From Limnospira fusiformis SAG 85.79 (GTDB taxonomy: Bacteria > Cyanobacteriota > Cyanobacteriia > Cyanobacteriales > Microcoleaceae): a stretch of DNA of 64,000 nt. Both the position numbers and the translations under genes were made by a program. The notes beneath the pieces are model-generated. The model did no database searches. It was not told where the DNA came from and worked only from the letters and a program-made list of their open reading frames with translations. Of the stretch, positions 1 to 9,302 are shown one piece after another. The stretch lies in assembly GCF_012516315.1 (NCBI RefSeq), contig NZ_CP051185.1:3089403-3153402 (forward strand), given 5' to 3'. Positions within the stretch are counted from its first letter, which is position 1, and each line of letters begins with the position of its first letter.

Positions 1-2
1 AC

Positions 3-1877
3 GCGGCGGGGGTATTAATTGGCGACCAAGACCCAGCAGGTGGGTTGGAAATTGACATTATGGAATCCCAAGCCTGTCCTACCTATATCGGAGGTGCGAT
101 CGCCAATGTAAAAATTGCCCCCTCTCCTGATTGGCTAAAACGACGGCTACAGGCGGCGGGAATTCGTCCCATTAACAATGTCGTCGATGTCACCAACTAC
201 ATTTTACTAGAATGGGGGCAGCCTCTCCACGCTTTCGATCGCGATCGGCTCACTAACCTGACTGGATCTCAAAACCTGACTATCGGGGTGCGTTTTGCTA
301 AGGCTTCTGAGTCTCTCAAAACTCTTGATGGTCAAACCCGCCAGCTACAAGACCAAAATCTGGTGATTACCGCTAATGATCAACCGGTTGCTTTAGCGGG
401 GGTTATGGGAGGCGAGGATACGGAAGTTCACGAGGGGACGACTAATTTAATCCTAGAGGCGGCGGTGTTTTCTCCGGTGGCTATTAGGCGATCGGCGCGT
501 GTTCAGGGTATCCGCACGGAATCGTCTACCCGTTATGAACGCGGCATAAATCAAGCTGAACTGGCTCTGGCTTGCCGTCGTGCTATATTATTAATCTCGG
601 AACTAGCTGGGGGAACTGCTACGGTTCAGAAATCCGCCAGCGGTGCTACCCAAATGCGGATGACTCAGGAAGTTTCCCTGAGTCTCGATCGCCTTAATGC
701 TATTTTAGGACCCCTCAAGCGGGGAGAAGATACGGAGGTGGAGTCCTATTTACAACCCCCAGAGGTTGAAAGTATTTTAACTGCTTTGGGATGTGGTACT
801 AGCCGCCAAGAGGGGGAATCGGTAGTCTGGACGGTGACAGTTCCCCCCTATCGTCAACGGGACTTAGAAAGGGAAATTGACCTGATTGAAGAGGTGGCGC
901 GATTATATGGATATGACCGCTTTTCTGATACTCTTCCGACTCAGAGTGTCCCCGGTTATTTACCACCAGAAGAAGCGGCTAAAAGAGACTTGCGATCGGC
1001 TTTTCGCGCTGCTGGTTTGACTGAGTTGATGCACTATTCCCTAGTTAAACAACAAGGGGATAATCAGGTGGTAATTGCTAATCCTCTGTTCGTGGAGTAT
1101 TCGGCTTTACGAACTGAGATGTTATCTGGGTTAATTGATGCTTTTGTGTTTAACCTGGAAAATGGTAACGGTCCGTTAAATGGGTTGGAAATTGGCCGGA
1201 TTTTTCGGCGTGATGGAGAAGTTTACCAGGAAGAAGATGCGATCGCTGGGGTGATTGGTGGCGACCCGTCTCAGGGTCGTTGGGTCAACAGTGGCAAGGA
1301 TAATCCCATGAGTTGGTTTGAGGCTAAAGGTGTGTTAGAATCCGTGTGGGAGCGGTTGTCTTTGTCTGTGGAATATCGCCAAGAATCTGATGTAAAAATG
1401 CTTCATCCTGGACGGACGGCTACGTTATGGTTAAATGGCGATCGGCTGGGAATTTTTGGTCAACTACACCCCCAAATTCAACGGGAAAAAGAACTTCCTG
1501 AAGCTGTCTATTTATTCGAGTTTCGTCTCCCGGTACTCACGGCTGCTATTACGGCTAAGGATTACTTAAAGCGACCTTTTCAGTCCTATTCTACTTTCCC
1601 CGCTAGTGACCGCGACCTGGCCTTTTTTGTGGCGGATTCGGTGTCGGTGGCTGATTTGCAAAAAACCATGATTAAAAATGGTGGTAAAATCCTGGAATCG
1701 GTGGATTTATTCGACGAATACCGTGGCAAAAATGTTCCCGAAAATCAGCGAAGTTTGGCTTTTCGTTTGGTTTATCGGGTTGGCGATCGCACCCTTACTG
1801 ATGAGGACATAGAACCCTTACAGCAAAAAATTAGGGATGCTTTGGTTAAGGAGTTTCAGGTCAGTTTGAGAAGTTAG
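3..1877 (+). CDS. pheT: Phenylalanyl-tRNA synthetase beta subunit, 5' end outside window
   Basis: Beta subunit of the cytoplasmic (alpha-beta)2 enzyme that charges tRNA-Phe. The frame is open from base 3 and lacks an initiator in the window, so roughly the first 190 residues of a usual 800-residue protein (the tRNA-binding N-terminal domain) lie upstream. Visible are the B3/B4 editing region ([12 protein letters not shown]), the B5 domain and, near the end, the FDX-ACB anticodon-binding domain ([14 protein letters not shown] to the C-terminus). HIP1-type GCGATCGC sites occur within it. The partner gene pheS lies 14 kb downstream rather than next to it, which is normal in cyanobacteria. The TTG at position 45 is only an internal leucine, not a credible start. 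Confidence 0.95.
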   Translation, partial: AAGVLIGDQDPAGGLEIDIMESQACPTYIGGAIANVKIAPSPDWLKRRLQAAGIRPINNVVDVTNYILLEWGQPLHAFDRDRLTNLTGSQNLTIGVRFAKASESLKTLDGQTRQLQDQNLVITANDQPVALAGVMGGEDTEVHEGTTNLILEAAVFSPVAIRRSARVQGIRTESSTRYERGINQAELALACRRAILLISELAGGTATVQKSASGATQMRMTQEVSLSLDRLNAILGPLKRGEDTEVESYLQPPEVESILTALGCGTSRQEGESVVWTVTVPPYRQRDLEREIDLIEEVARLYGYDRFSDTLPTQSVPGYLPPEEAAKRDLRSAFRAAGLTELMHYSLVKQQGDNQVVIANPLFVEYSALRTEMLSGLIDAFVFNLENGNGPLNGLEIGRIFRRDGEVYQEEDAIAGVIGGDPSQGRWVNSGKDNPMSWFEAKGVLESVWERLSLSVEYRQESDVKMLHPGRTATLWLNGDRLGIFGQLHPQIQREKELPEAVYLFEFRLPVLTAAITAKDYLKRPFQSYSTFPASDRDLAFFVADSVSVADLQKTMIKNGGKILESVDLFDEYRGKNVPENQRSLAFRLVYRVGDRTLTDEDIEPLQQKIRDALVKEFQVSLRS

Positions 1878-1892
1878 TTAGTCTCCCTTTAT

Positions 1893-1917
1893 CCCCCCTC
1901 CTTCCCTTCTTGGGGGG
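1893..1917 (+). terminator. Possible pheT terminator hairpin
   Basis: Six C residues (1893-1898) can pair with six G residues (1912-1917) about 15 bases after the pheT stop. There is no T run after it, so this is a weak intrinsic terminator or merely a structured 3' end. Confidence 0.3.
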
Positions 1918-1973
1918 AGGTTGACTCCTCTTGTCGATAACCACCCACTTCTGAGAATTTCCTCAAAATCACA

Positions 1974-2004
1974 TAGACACCTATTACCATGGCTCTGGTA
2001 TAAT
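1974..2004 (+). promoter_or_regulatory. Extended -10 promoter for the YciI-like gene
   Basis: TATAAT at 1999-2004 is preceded by TGG, giving an extended -10 element, with a TAGACA -35-like hexamer at 1974-1979 (19-base spacer). The expected start near 2011 leaves a leader of about 40 bases before the ATG at 2051. Sequence reading only. Confidence 0.45.
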
Positions 2005-2050
2005 GTGATAATATCTATGGTGGTGATTAGTTGACGACATTGAGAAGGTT

Positions 2051-2320
2051 ATGGCAAAATATATCATGTTGGGTAGCTACTGTGAAGACGTTTTGGCGAA
2101 ACGGGAACCCTACCGACCAGAACATTTACAGGGTTTAAAGGAACAAAAAGAATCGGGGGTTTTAATTACTATTGGACCCACCAAAGATCTAACTCAGGTT
2201 TTGGGGATTTATGAGGCTGAATCAGAGGCGATCGTTCGCGGCTTGGTGGAAGCTGACCCCTACTGGAAAAATGGGATCTGGACTGAGTACAACGTGAAAG
2301 AGTGGATTCAAGCATTCTAG
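2051..2320 (+). CDS. YciI-like (YCII-related domain) protein, 89 aa
   Basis: Small soluble single-domain protein of the YCII/ferredoxin-like alpha-beta fold, judged from its length and overall pattern (N-terminal MAKYIMLGSY strand; middle segment LITIGPTKDLT; C-terminal DPYWKNGIWTEYNVKEW). Members of the family have been proposed to be small enzymes or accessory domains, but the substrate of this one is unknown. Start is the ATG at 2051, with a weak AGAAGG ribosome site 5 bases upstream and a good promoter at about 2000. It stands alone between pheT and the downstream AT-rich operon. Confidence 0.75.
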   Translation: MAKYIMLGSYCEDVLAKREPYRPEHLQGLKEQKESGVLITIGPTKDLTQVLGIYEAESEAIVRGLVEADPYWKNGIWTEYNVKEWIQAF

Positions 2321-2339
2321 TCTATTATCACACATCAAT

Positions 2340-2371
2340 ATAGGTGAAGGCAAGCCTCAGTCATCACCTAT
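2340..2371. other. Inverted repeat ahead of the 2431 operon
   Basis: ATAGGTGA (2340-2347) is perfectly repeated in inverse as TCACCTAT (2364-2371) around a 16-base loop. It lies between the YciI stop and the two-gene operon, so it could be a terminator of the former (only a short TTT follows) or an operator for the latter. No function is shown. Confidence 0.35.
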
Positions 2372-2430
2372 TTAATCACCCCGATAATTACTAAGGCGAT
2401 CGCTACTATTATTTATCATCAGGAGTCAAC

Positions 2431-5400
2431 ATGAACATTTTAGGAATAGCTGACAGCAACTTAGAACCCGTAGACTACAGCGATATATTAAATAAAATTA
2501 TCCAGCAAATTACCCAACAACAACCATTCAAAATTTCCAAAAATAAAAATCATCTGATTATCGACCTAGAGACTATTACTGAGCAACTAATTAAACAAAA
2601 TATTGCTAACCCCATTAGTTCCAAGGGTATCATCAAATCAGCCACAGTTAATTTTAATAGTAATACTCAAAATATATTTAACCAACAAATCAGACAAATT
2701 CGGGATTTATTAAAAGACAAGTTACAGGAATTAGCCAGAGATAATAATCACCCAGATATCAACTCTTTAACTCATAGCTTTATCCGAACTTTACAGCAAA
2801 TCAACAATCAGAAATTCGATTTATATTATAATTTTCCTGCTATCCAAAACGTCAAAACTTCAGAGTTAGAAACACGGGTTAATGAGAATGTGGGTAGTCA
2901 TTCTATCCTCAAGTTTCATAAACTGACAATTTCCGTAAGAAACATCAATCAATTTACCCAAGATTTAAAACAGGGACTCCGTAACTATATTGAGGAAAAA
3001 CTGGACCAAGAATCCAGCGAGGATGTAGAAGATACTCTGGAAATCCTAGATAATTTAACTAATGATAAATCTTCTGATTTTTATAAATTACAGAAAGTAG
3101 TCGATAGCGAATCCCTAGGGAAACTCAAAAAACACGCTAAAATCTGCTATTTAGAATATTTAGCCGCCAATTTAGCCACTAATAATAATCCCGATTTAGT
3201 TTATTTACAGGATTTAATTCGGCGACTAAAAGATATGGTGGCTTATATTTATGACCATGACAAACAGGATGGAGATTATCGAGTTAGTTATGGTGGAGAA
3301 ACCATTAATTATCGGGATTGGTTTTCCCGGTCAGAGGTGTTTGACTCTCTCCCCATTATTCCGATAATTAGCGAGAGTTTAGGGGAAACCACCAGTCCAG
3401 ACGGAAGCGAGAGAACCTTTACTTTTGGCTTAAAACTTAAATTTAACAACCCGGTTCAAGCTAGGGGAGGTAAACCAGCATTTGACTATCATCTTGATAC
3501 GATTAATCCTGATAAAGCCGAAGCAAAAAAACCAGAATTTTATCAGGAATCTCTGTATTATCAAAAGGTCTTGAAATTAGCTTTTGTCTATTATTTTGCA
3601 TTTGCGACTCACAGTAATCCTGACCAAGAAGATTATGATCCACAATCGGAACTAACTTATAATGTTCGCGAGAGTTTTGAGACCTATTTTTTGCCAATTT
3701 TTCAGGGTACAGATGAAGATAAAAAGTCTAATTTTTTGCAGCGTGTCATTAAAGGATTTTACAAATATAAAGTATTAAAAAAAATTAATATACTCAAATC
3801 GCTACTTCATCATTGTCTTAAACAATCCACTATTTTAGAACCCCAAAATTTTCCGATTAAAATTGGCATATATAAGGGTATATTAGAATCAGATATTGAT
3901 AAAATTAGCAATGGTTTGTTTTTTAATCATCTAGTAGAAAGCAATACCAAAGAGTGTCTTCAGTACATTACTATTGGCGATTCTAGTCCCGACACGGGAA
4001 TATTTTGTCAACTTCCGGGTAATCTGAAAATCGAAGATATCCGCTATTATCAGACATCAGAAAATCAGCAATTTACCATCAATTATCATGGGATTGATAA
4101 AATTCAAAAATGTCTTCCGGTTTTCTTCCTTCCTAAAAGTAACCCAAATAGCCAACAAACAGAACAAATTTTTAGCAATATTCCAGGAATTATTTTTCAC
4201 TACAATAAAGAATCCTTAAATAAGGAGCATGATAATTCTTCGGTACAGAGTTTTATTTATCGGTTTACCATGTCTCTGCTGATTTATATCATTTTGCTGA
4301 TAATTCTGGAAGGTTGGGGACTGGTATTTTTACCAATTTTTCGACTTCATGAAGGTAGCGAAAATAAACCTTTTGAATCAGAGAAGTTTATGGCTAATTT
4401 ATCGAAAGTAATTAGTCATTTATTGAATAATAAATATCGCGCCAATTCTCAAGGGTTGCGGATTAAAAATCTGACCCAAAGTTTTACCAAGGGAAATGCT
4501 TTGGGTTCGTTATATTCGGTATTACCGCGCAAGTTTATCCTAGATCAATCTGCTAATCGTCCCAGTTTCTCCCTGGATAAATTGGCTTTAATTGTGGTTT
4601 CTAGTGTTGAAAGTGATGGTTTATTCAAAGGCGATCGCCAAGACCGGATTTCTACTGTATTCGGTGAAGCGATCGGAATTAGGAAGCAGTCAGAGAATCA
4701 AATTGTCGTACAGTTATTAAAAACCTTTTCGGAAAATTATCTCTCTCGCAATTTATATACAGAACCCTCAATTTTAATTGATGTGGTAGATTATCTTTAC
4801 AAGAAATTAGGATATCGTCACTTTTTGTATATAGCCAAAGCGCCATTTACTGATAATTTAAACCTAACCAAACAAGTGGATAATGAAGATGAGTTTTATT
4901 TCATGTCACCCACTTTAATTAAATCTCTCCAATCAGGATTACCAGATATTAAAATATATCCGGTTTTCTTTAATAAGTATTATGTCAAAAAAATGAAAAC
5001 CTTAGACCAGGTTTCCTATAGTCTAAAGGATACTGCTAAATTATTAAACTTGGTAGAGGACCCTAGTAAAAACGTGGTGGTATTTTTTAATCTCTTTAAT
5101 GGTTTATCTGTGGAAACCAGAAACGAGGACGATCGCTTTTATAATGGGGTGATGTCCTACGCAACTTTATTAAATATCTATCAAGGAGTCCTGGACGATC
5201 AGCATATTCGGGAGGGATTGATTCATGATAACTCTCTGAAACAAGACATTCTGCAATATTTGACTTTTTTCCACTTTTACAGATTAGAAAAAAAATTAGT
5301 TAGAAACAAGATCCAGATTAAACTAGATCCCTACGATCGCGTTATTGGTGATGATTCTTTACGAAAAAAATCTGTTTTTAATCATATTAATGGAAAAGCC

Positions 5401-5505
5401 AATTTTAATAGTTTGGCTTTTTTGAGTGAGGTTAACTCGATTTTGTATCCCCAGAATCGACGGAGACCCCAATCGGATTCCACCAATAACCTGGTTGATC
5501 AATAA
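2431..5505 (+). CDS. Unrecognised 1024-aa protein, first gene of a two-gene operon (possible divergent PIWI-like C-terminus)
   Basis: I do not recognise the family. AGGAG lies 7 bases before the ATG. Residues 1-600 are polar and rich in N, Q, K and I. A hydrophobic stretch at about 614-637 could be a membrane segment or a buried core. From about 716 to 1000 the pattern is alternating strands and helices: LALIVVSS at 718, GEAIGI, then a helix followed by GYRHFLYIAKAP, then IKIYPVFFNKYYVKKMK. I read this as loosely resembling a PIWI/RNase H fold; that is inference from pattern, and no catalytic tetrad is assigned. The gene is more AT-rich than its neighbours, suggesting transfer, though it carries HIP1 sites. 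Only 34 bases separate it from the helicase-like gene, so the two probably act together. Confidence 0.7.
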   Translation: MNILGIADSNLEPVDYSDILNKIIQQITQQQPFKISKNKNHLIIDLETITEQLIKQNIANPISSKGIIKSATVNFNSNTQNIFNQQIRQIRDLLKDKLQELARDNNHPDINSLTHSFIRTLQQINNQKFDLYYNFPAIQNVKTSELETRVNENVGSHSILKFHKLTISVRNINQFTQDLKQGLRNYIEEKLDQESSEDVEDTLEILDNLTNDKSSDFYKLQKVVDSESLGKLKKHAKICYLEYLAANLATNNNPDLVYLQDLIRRLKDMVAYIYDHDKQDGDYRVSYGGETINYRDWFSRSEVFDSLPIIPIISESLGETTSPDGSERTFTFGLKLKFNNPVQARGGKPAFDYHLDTINPDKAEAKKPEFYQESLYYQKVLKLAFVYYFAFATHSNPDQEDYDPQSELTYNVRESFETYFLPIFQGTDEDKKSNFLQRVIKGFYKYKVLKKINILKSLLHHCLKQSTILEPQNFPIKIGIYKGILESDIDKISNGLFFNHLVESNTKECLQYITIGDSSPDTGIFCQLPGNLKIEDIRYYQTSENQQFTINYHGIDKIQKCLPVFFLPKSNPNSQQTEQIFSNIPGIIFHYNKESLNKEHDNSSVQSFIYRFTMSLLIYIILLIILEGWGLVFLPIFRLHEGSENKPFESEKFMANLSKVISHLLNNKYRANSQGLRIKNLTQSFTKGNALGSLYSVLPRKFILDQSANRPSFSLDKLALIVVSSVESDGLFKGDRQDRISTVFGEAIGIRKQSENQIVVQLLKTFSENYLSRNLYTEPSILIDVVDYLYKKLGYRHFLYIAKAPFTDNLNLTKQVDNEDEFYFMSPTLIKSLQSGLPDIKIYPVFFNKYYVKKMKTLDQVSYSLKDTAKLLNLVEDPSKNVVVFFNLFNGLSVETRNEDDRFYNGVMSYATLLNIYQGVLDDQHIREGLIHDNSLKQDILQYLTFFHFYRLEKKLVRNKIQIKLDPYDRVIGDDSLRKKSVFNHINGKANFNSLAFLSEVNSILYPQNRRRPQSDSTNNLVDQ

Positions 5506-5539
5506 GTTGAATAATCACGATAATGATTGAGGTTGACAG

Positions 5540-8500
5540 ATGAAAGTCGCAGAAAATTTCGGAAGATTATTTGAGGTAGGTTTCAATATTGGGATTTTAT
5601 CAGCGATATCGGAAGCTAAAATTGACAATAATTTCGCTGATTTGTATAGTCGGGATTTGCAAAAATTGCGATTCTCAGAAATGCTACGGAAAATTATCAA
5701 AGATGCCAACATAACCGACGAGGAAGCCATTAGGAATAACCTGCAAAAATGGGGATTATTTTTGATTCAGAAAGGTTGGTTATCGGGGTTGAACTTTTTT
5801 CGAGAATATCTGAAATCCTTGGGAAAAAATTACCATAAGTATCATATTATTTATAATCAGTGTAGCTTTTCTGATGATAACAGTATCAACCTATTTCCCA
5901 AAGATAAACGGCTACAGATTGAGGAGTGGTCGTCGCAGTTAAAAGATGAATTTTCACCTAGACCACCGAATATCAATTGGGAAAAATACAGCCAGAAAGG
6001 TGAGTTTTTGAAAGCTGACACTTTAATGTTACTGAGACACCGAAATAACCTGAGAATATTAGTGGTAGATTTATCCATATTTTCGGTGAAAGCGATTGAA
6101 GATTTAATGGATTTAACCGATAAAAACCTAGACAACCAACGTCGGTTACTCAAACGAGAGATTAATTATCTGAAATCGAAAAGTGTTTTCGTAAAATTGC
6201 GGCTGGATACGGGAGATCCGCAAAATCTTGATGTGGAATTTTCGGAGGATATCAAACGATACTTTACCGCATTTAAGCGACAAGATAAGGAATGTGTTAA
6301 ATTAATTCAAGCTGCTAGTTATGCTTATAGCTTTTATGGTTTTTTAAAACAATTCGGAATAGTCAAACCCGAAAACTCTACGATGATTAATGTAGTCGGA
6401 TATAGCGATCGCAGTCTTAGCAACCTATCCCTAAATCCCCAAAGTCAACACCATTGGGATTTACTCGCTACCTGTGCGAATATTTATCAAAATGAACCCA
6501 AAGATGCAGAAATTACCGCAGCGAGAAAACAGGTAATGGATCTAATTCGCCGCAATGTCGCCAAAAGTTTTAAAAATGGTAAATCCTTCCTGAAAAATCT
6601 ATCTAATATTAGTCGCGATCGCATTAATATCATCCCCCCCCACACAGAAATTATTGATAATTTTAGTTGTACCCTAGACCTGAGACAACCCCACGCGGAA
6701 GCCGTCAAAAAATACCTAAACTCAGTCCATACTTATATCTTTCTGACCGGAAATCCCGGAATTGGAAAAACTACGGCGATCGTGGATTTTTTGAAATCTC
6801 ATATTGATGAGGGTTTTCTCTTCTTTTATGTCAGTCCTCGCAAACAAGTTAACCTAGATATTATCGAAAAATTCAAAAACTCAGAAACTGATCATCTTAG
6901 CGACGATCGCCTATTTTGTGTTACCACTAACTTTATCCTTCTCCAAAATAACGCACCCTCTTCAACGGTTAATTATCTCGCCACCAAACATCAAGATGAG
7001 TTTATCCTTCACTCAGTTAAATTTATCCCGATTAACCAAAGAGAAAAACCGCATTCATATCCCGGTTATAAATCAGTTGAACGCATCGCCGATAATCGCC
7101 TAAAACCATCTCCACATAAGGTTAATGGGGTATTATCAACCCTGTGTGAAGCCATATCTAATTTAATTAATGATGATTTCTCTAATCATATTGTGGCTAC
7201 AGCTTGTATACAATCTTTACGCATTACTAATACTGGTAAGAATACTTTAGAAAACTTCGAGAAAATTTTTGAGACAGCATACAGCAAAAGAACTAATAAA
7301 GTTGATATTAAAAAAATGCAGTCTCTCTCCCAACGCATCAAAAATATATTTATTATGATTGATGAAATTACCGGAGATAATAGCGGGGTTGAATTTCTCG
7401 ACGGGATTCGCAAAATTATTAATAAATACCAATTAACTAATCGTGAATATGGATTCAATACTAAGGTAATTGTCGCAGATGCTTCCATTGTTGACCCGGA
7501 AGTGATTACACAACACCTATCAGAAACGTCTCCCGAACCTGATAAAATTTTCTTCCGTCGGGTATCTCAACCAGATATTGATTCTATCTCGTCTAAGGAA
7601 TTTGAATTTAACAAAAAGTCGGCGATCGCTATTAACGCTAACTCCTATCCCGCGAAAGATCTGACTATCACCTATAAACCCTTTATTGAATCTGTCCAAT
7701 TTAATCAAGACCAACTATCGGAAACCAAAGCCAAACTTCCCAAAACTGTATTATCTAAGATTTTTACCGATATTAATCAACTCATTCAGGAACCAAATAC
7801 GGGTCAGATTTTAGTTTATATCCAAGACAAAACCAGACTACAACTGCTAATTGAAGATATCCAAGAACAGCAAACCTTTGTCAAAAATCAAGACTACTTA
7901 GAAGTTCACGCTAACCTCAGCGATACGGAAAGACAAGAAATCCATCAATATCAAAACCAGGTCAAAGTGGTATTTATGACTTCCTCCGCTAGTCGGGGTT
8001 TATCCTTCCCGAAATCTACTCATATTTTAGTGGAAGTTCCTCGGTTTCAAGTCGAAACTAACTTAATGGAAATTATCCAAGTTATTTATCGCTGTCGCGG
8101 ACAGTTTTGGGAAGAAGGAAAATTGCAGACTTTTGATGATCACCAGAAATTCTTGACTTTTTACTTATGCGATCGCGCTATTTACTACGGAGATGATAGC
8201 GACCCTAATCTCTCCATTCAAGAAAGTCTGATCAGTATGTTAAACTTGCTAGTTATTCTCAAAACTGCGATCATGACCAGAATACAAGGATATGGTCAAG
8301 TGGGAAGGGGTAACTTTTTGATGATTCCCATTGGAGGAAAATCTGTTTCTGCTTCTGGTCAAAGTTTCACGGGTCAGTTATCTACCTTAATTAAGCAATT
8401 AGACAAAGAATACAAAAGAAATCCTAAAAACACTACCTTAAACACTGTCTCTACACATATCCAAGAATTGCTGAATCGGTGTGAGTTTTTGCTCAATGGT

Positions 8501-9187
8501 AGTGATGAATCTAAATATAGCCGCGATAATTCCAGCATCTCCTATTTAACACTTATCCGAGAATTTAATGCTGAGTTTGCTAAATATTGTGACCCCTTGA
8601 CAGGTTTGCTAGAACTGAAAAAACCAGAACTTGGTCATATATGTGGTAGCTTAATCTTGGTTAATATTAACTCTGGTTTAAAAGAGTCTTACCAAATGAG
8701 ATTAAGGGAAATTGCGGAATATGCGAATACGGAACTTTTAAAAAAAATGATTGCGATTCGTGAGAGTTCCCAATATCCTCCTAGTCTCACCGCTAGTATT
8801 AAAGGTGCGATCGATTTAATTGATCAACTCCAAGAACACCACTATCGGACTCAAATACTTGAACAACACAACTCCTGGGATTGTCAATATTACGCGATTC
8901 CTTTATTTACCTTTATTGTCGGAGAACAAATCCGCCATTATTTTCAGTCCCAAATACATGAAACGGACAATAACAGTTTCCGTCATATCCTCAGTCAATA
9001 TATTAATCTACTCTACCCATGTGAACAAGTCCTACCTATTGGCGATCGCTATCAAGAATTCCCTTTTGTCATCTTTAGAAGTTATAGTCTTGAACAAATG
9101 CGATCTAAGGTTTTTAGCGATCGCTATCTGCTTACCTCCACAGAATTAAATATCCTCAATCTCATTCTCTCTCAAAATCACCATTGA
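5540..9187 (+). CDS. Helicase-like P-loop ATPase, 1215 aa, second gene of the operon
   Basis: A large ATPase with superfamily 2-type motifs: Walker A GNPGIGKT at residues 404-411, Walker B MIDE with D608 and E609, motif V-like SASRGLSFP around 816-823, and motif VI-like QVIYRCRGQ at 847-855. The ~390 residues before Walker A include ADTLMLL...ILVVDLS (D160 and D177, with S179 where a PD-(D/E)XK nuclease has lysine), a possible inactive or divergent nuclease domain. About 350 residues after motif VI are unassigned. GAGG lies 8 bases before the ATG; the gap to the preceding stop is 34 bases. It is AT-rich like its partner. Likely role: nucleic-acid translocation or unwinding within a two-protein system, perhaps anti-phage. 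The role is inference; the ATPase motifs are seen. Confidence 0.75.
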   Translation: MKVAENFGRLFEVGFNIGILSAISEAKIDNNFADLYSRDLQKLRFSEMLRKIIKDANITDEEAIRNNLQKWGLFLIQKGWLSGLNFFREYLKSLGKNYHKYHIIYNQCSFSDDNSINLFPKDKRLQIEEWSSQLKDEFSPRPPNINWEKYSQKGEFLKADTLMLLRHRNNLRILVVDLSIFSVKAIEDLMDLTDKNLDNQRRLLKREINYLKSKSVFVKLRLDTGDPQNLDVEFSEDIKRYFTAFKRQDKECVKLIQAASYAYSFYGFLKQFGIVKPENSTMINVVGYSDRSLSNLSLNPQSQHHWDLLATCANIYQNEPKDAEITAARKQVMDLIRRNVAKSFKNGKSFLKNLSNISRDRINIIPPHTEIIDNFSCTLDLRQPHAEAVKKYLNSVHTYIFLTGNPGIGKTTAIVDFLKSHIDEGFLFFYVSPRKQVNLDIIEKFKNSETDHLSDDRLFCVTTNFILLQNNAPSSTVNYLATKHQDEFILHSVKFIPINQREKPHSYPGYKSVERIADNRLKPSPHKVNGVLSTLCEAISNLINDDFSNHIVATACIQSLRITNTGKNTLENFEKIFETAYSKRTNKVDIKKMQSLSQRIKNIFIMIDEITGDNSGVEFLDGIRKIINKYQLTNREYGFNTKVIVADASIVDPEVITQHLSETSPEPDKIFFRRVSQPDIDSISSKEFEFNKKSAIAINANSYPAKDLTITYKPFIESVQFNQDQLSETKAKLPKTVLSKIFTDINQLIQEPNTGQILVYIQDKTRLQLLIEDIQEQQTFVKNQDYLEVHANLSDTERQEIHQYQNQVKVVFMTSSASRGLSFPKSTHILVEVPRFQVETNLMEIIQVIYRCRGQFWEEGKLQTFDDHQKFLTFYLCDRAIYYGDDSDPNLSIQESLISMLNLLVILKTAIMTRIQGYGQVGRGNFLMIPIGGKSVSASGQSFTGQLSTLIKQLDKEYKRNPKNTTLNTVSTHIQELLNRCEFLLNGSDESKYSRDNSSISYLTLIREFNAEFAKYCDPLTGLLELKKPELGHICGSLILVNINSGLKESYQMRLREIAEYANTELLKKMIAIRESSQYPPSLTASIKGAIDLIDQLQEHHYRTQILEQHNSWDCQYYAIPLFTFIVGEQIRHYFQSQIHETDNNSFRHILSQYINLLYPCEQVLPIGDRYQEFPFVIFRSYSLEQMRSKVFSDRYLLTSTELNILNLILSQNHH

Positions 9188-9210
9188 TCAGAAATTCTCT
9201 GAATTGGGGG

Positions 9211-9239
9211 TTGACAACTGAAAATTTCTTGGTTATAAT
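9211..9239 (+). promoter_or_regulatory. Perfect-consensus sigma-70 promoter, antisense to the next gene
   Basis: TTGACA (9211-9216) and TATAAT (9234-9239) are separated by exactly 17 bases, the full consensus. It points rightward, into the 3' end of the leftward acetyltransferase gene that stops at 9303. No sense gene follows, so the predicted transcript (start near 9246) would be an antisense or small RNA. An open frame from 9258 is only the mirror of the acetyltransferase. Confidence 0.6.
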
Positions 9240-9302
9240 TGGACTGGAAGGCGGAGTATGTCTATACACTTGACTATAAAATCAATGCCGATAAAGTTCC
9301 CC

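Noticed and set aside
8820..9149. Additional 109-codon gene inside the helicase gene
   Set aside because: Out-of-frame shadow with no ribosome site; the main frame remains open to 9187.
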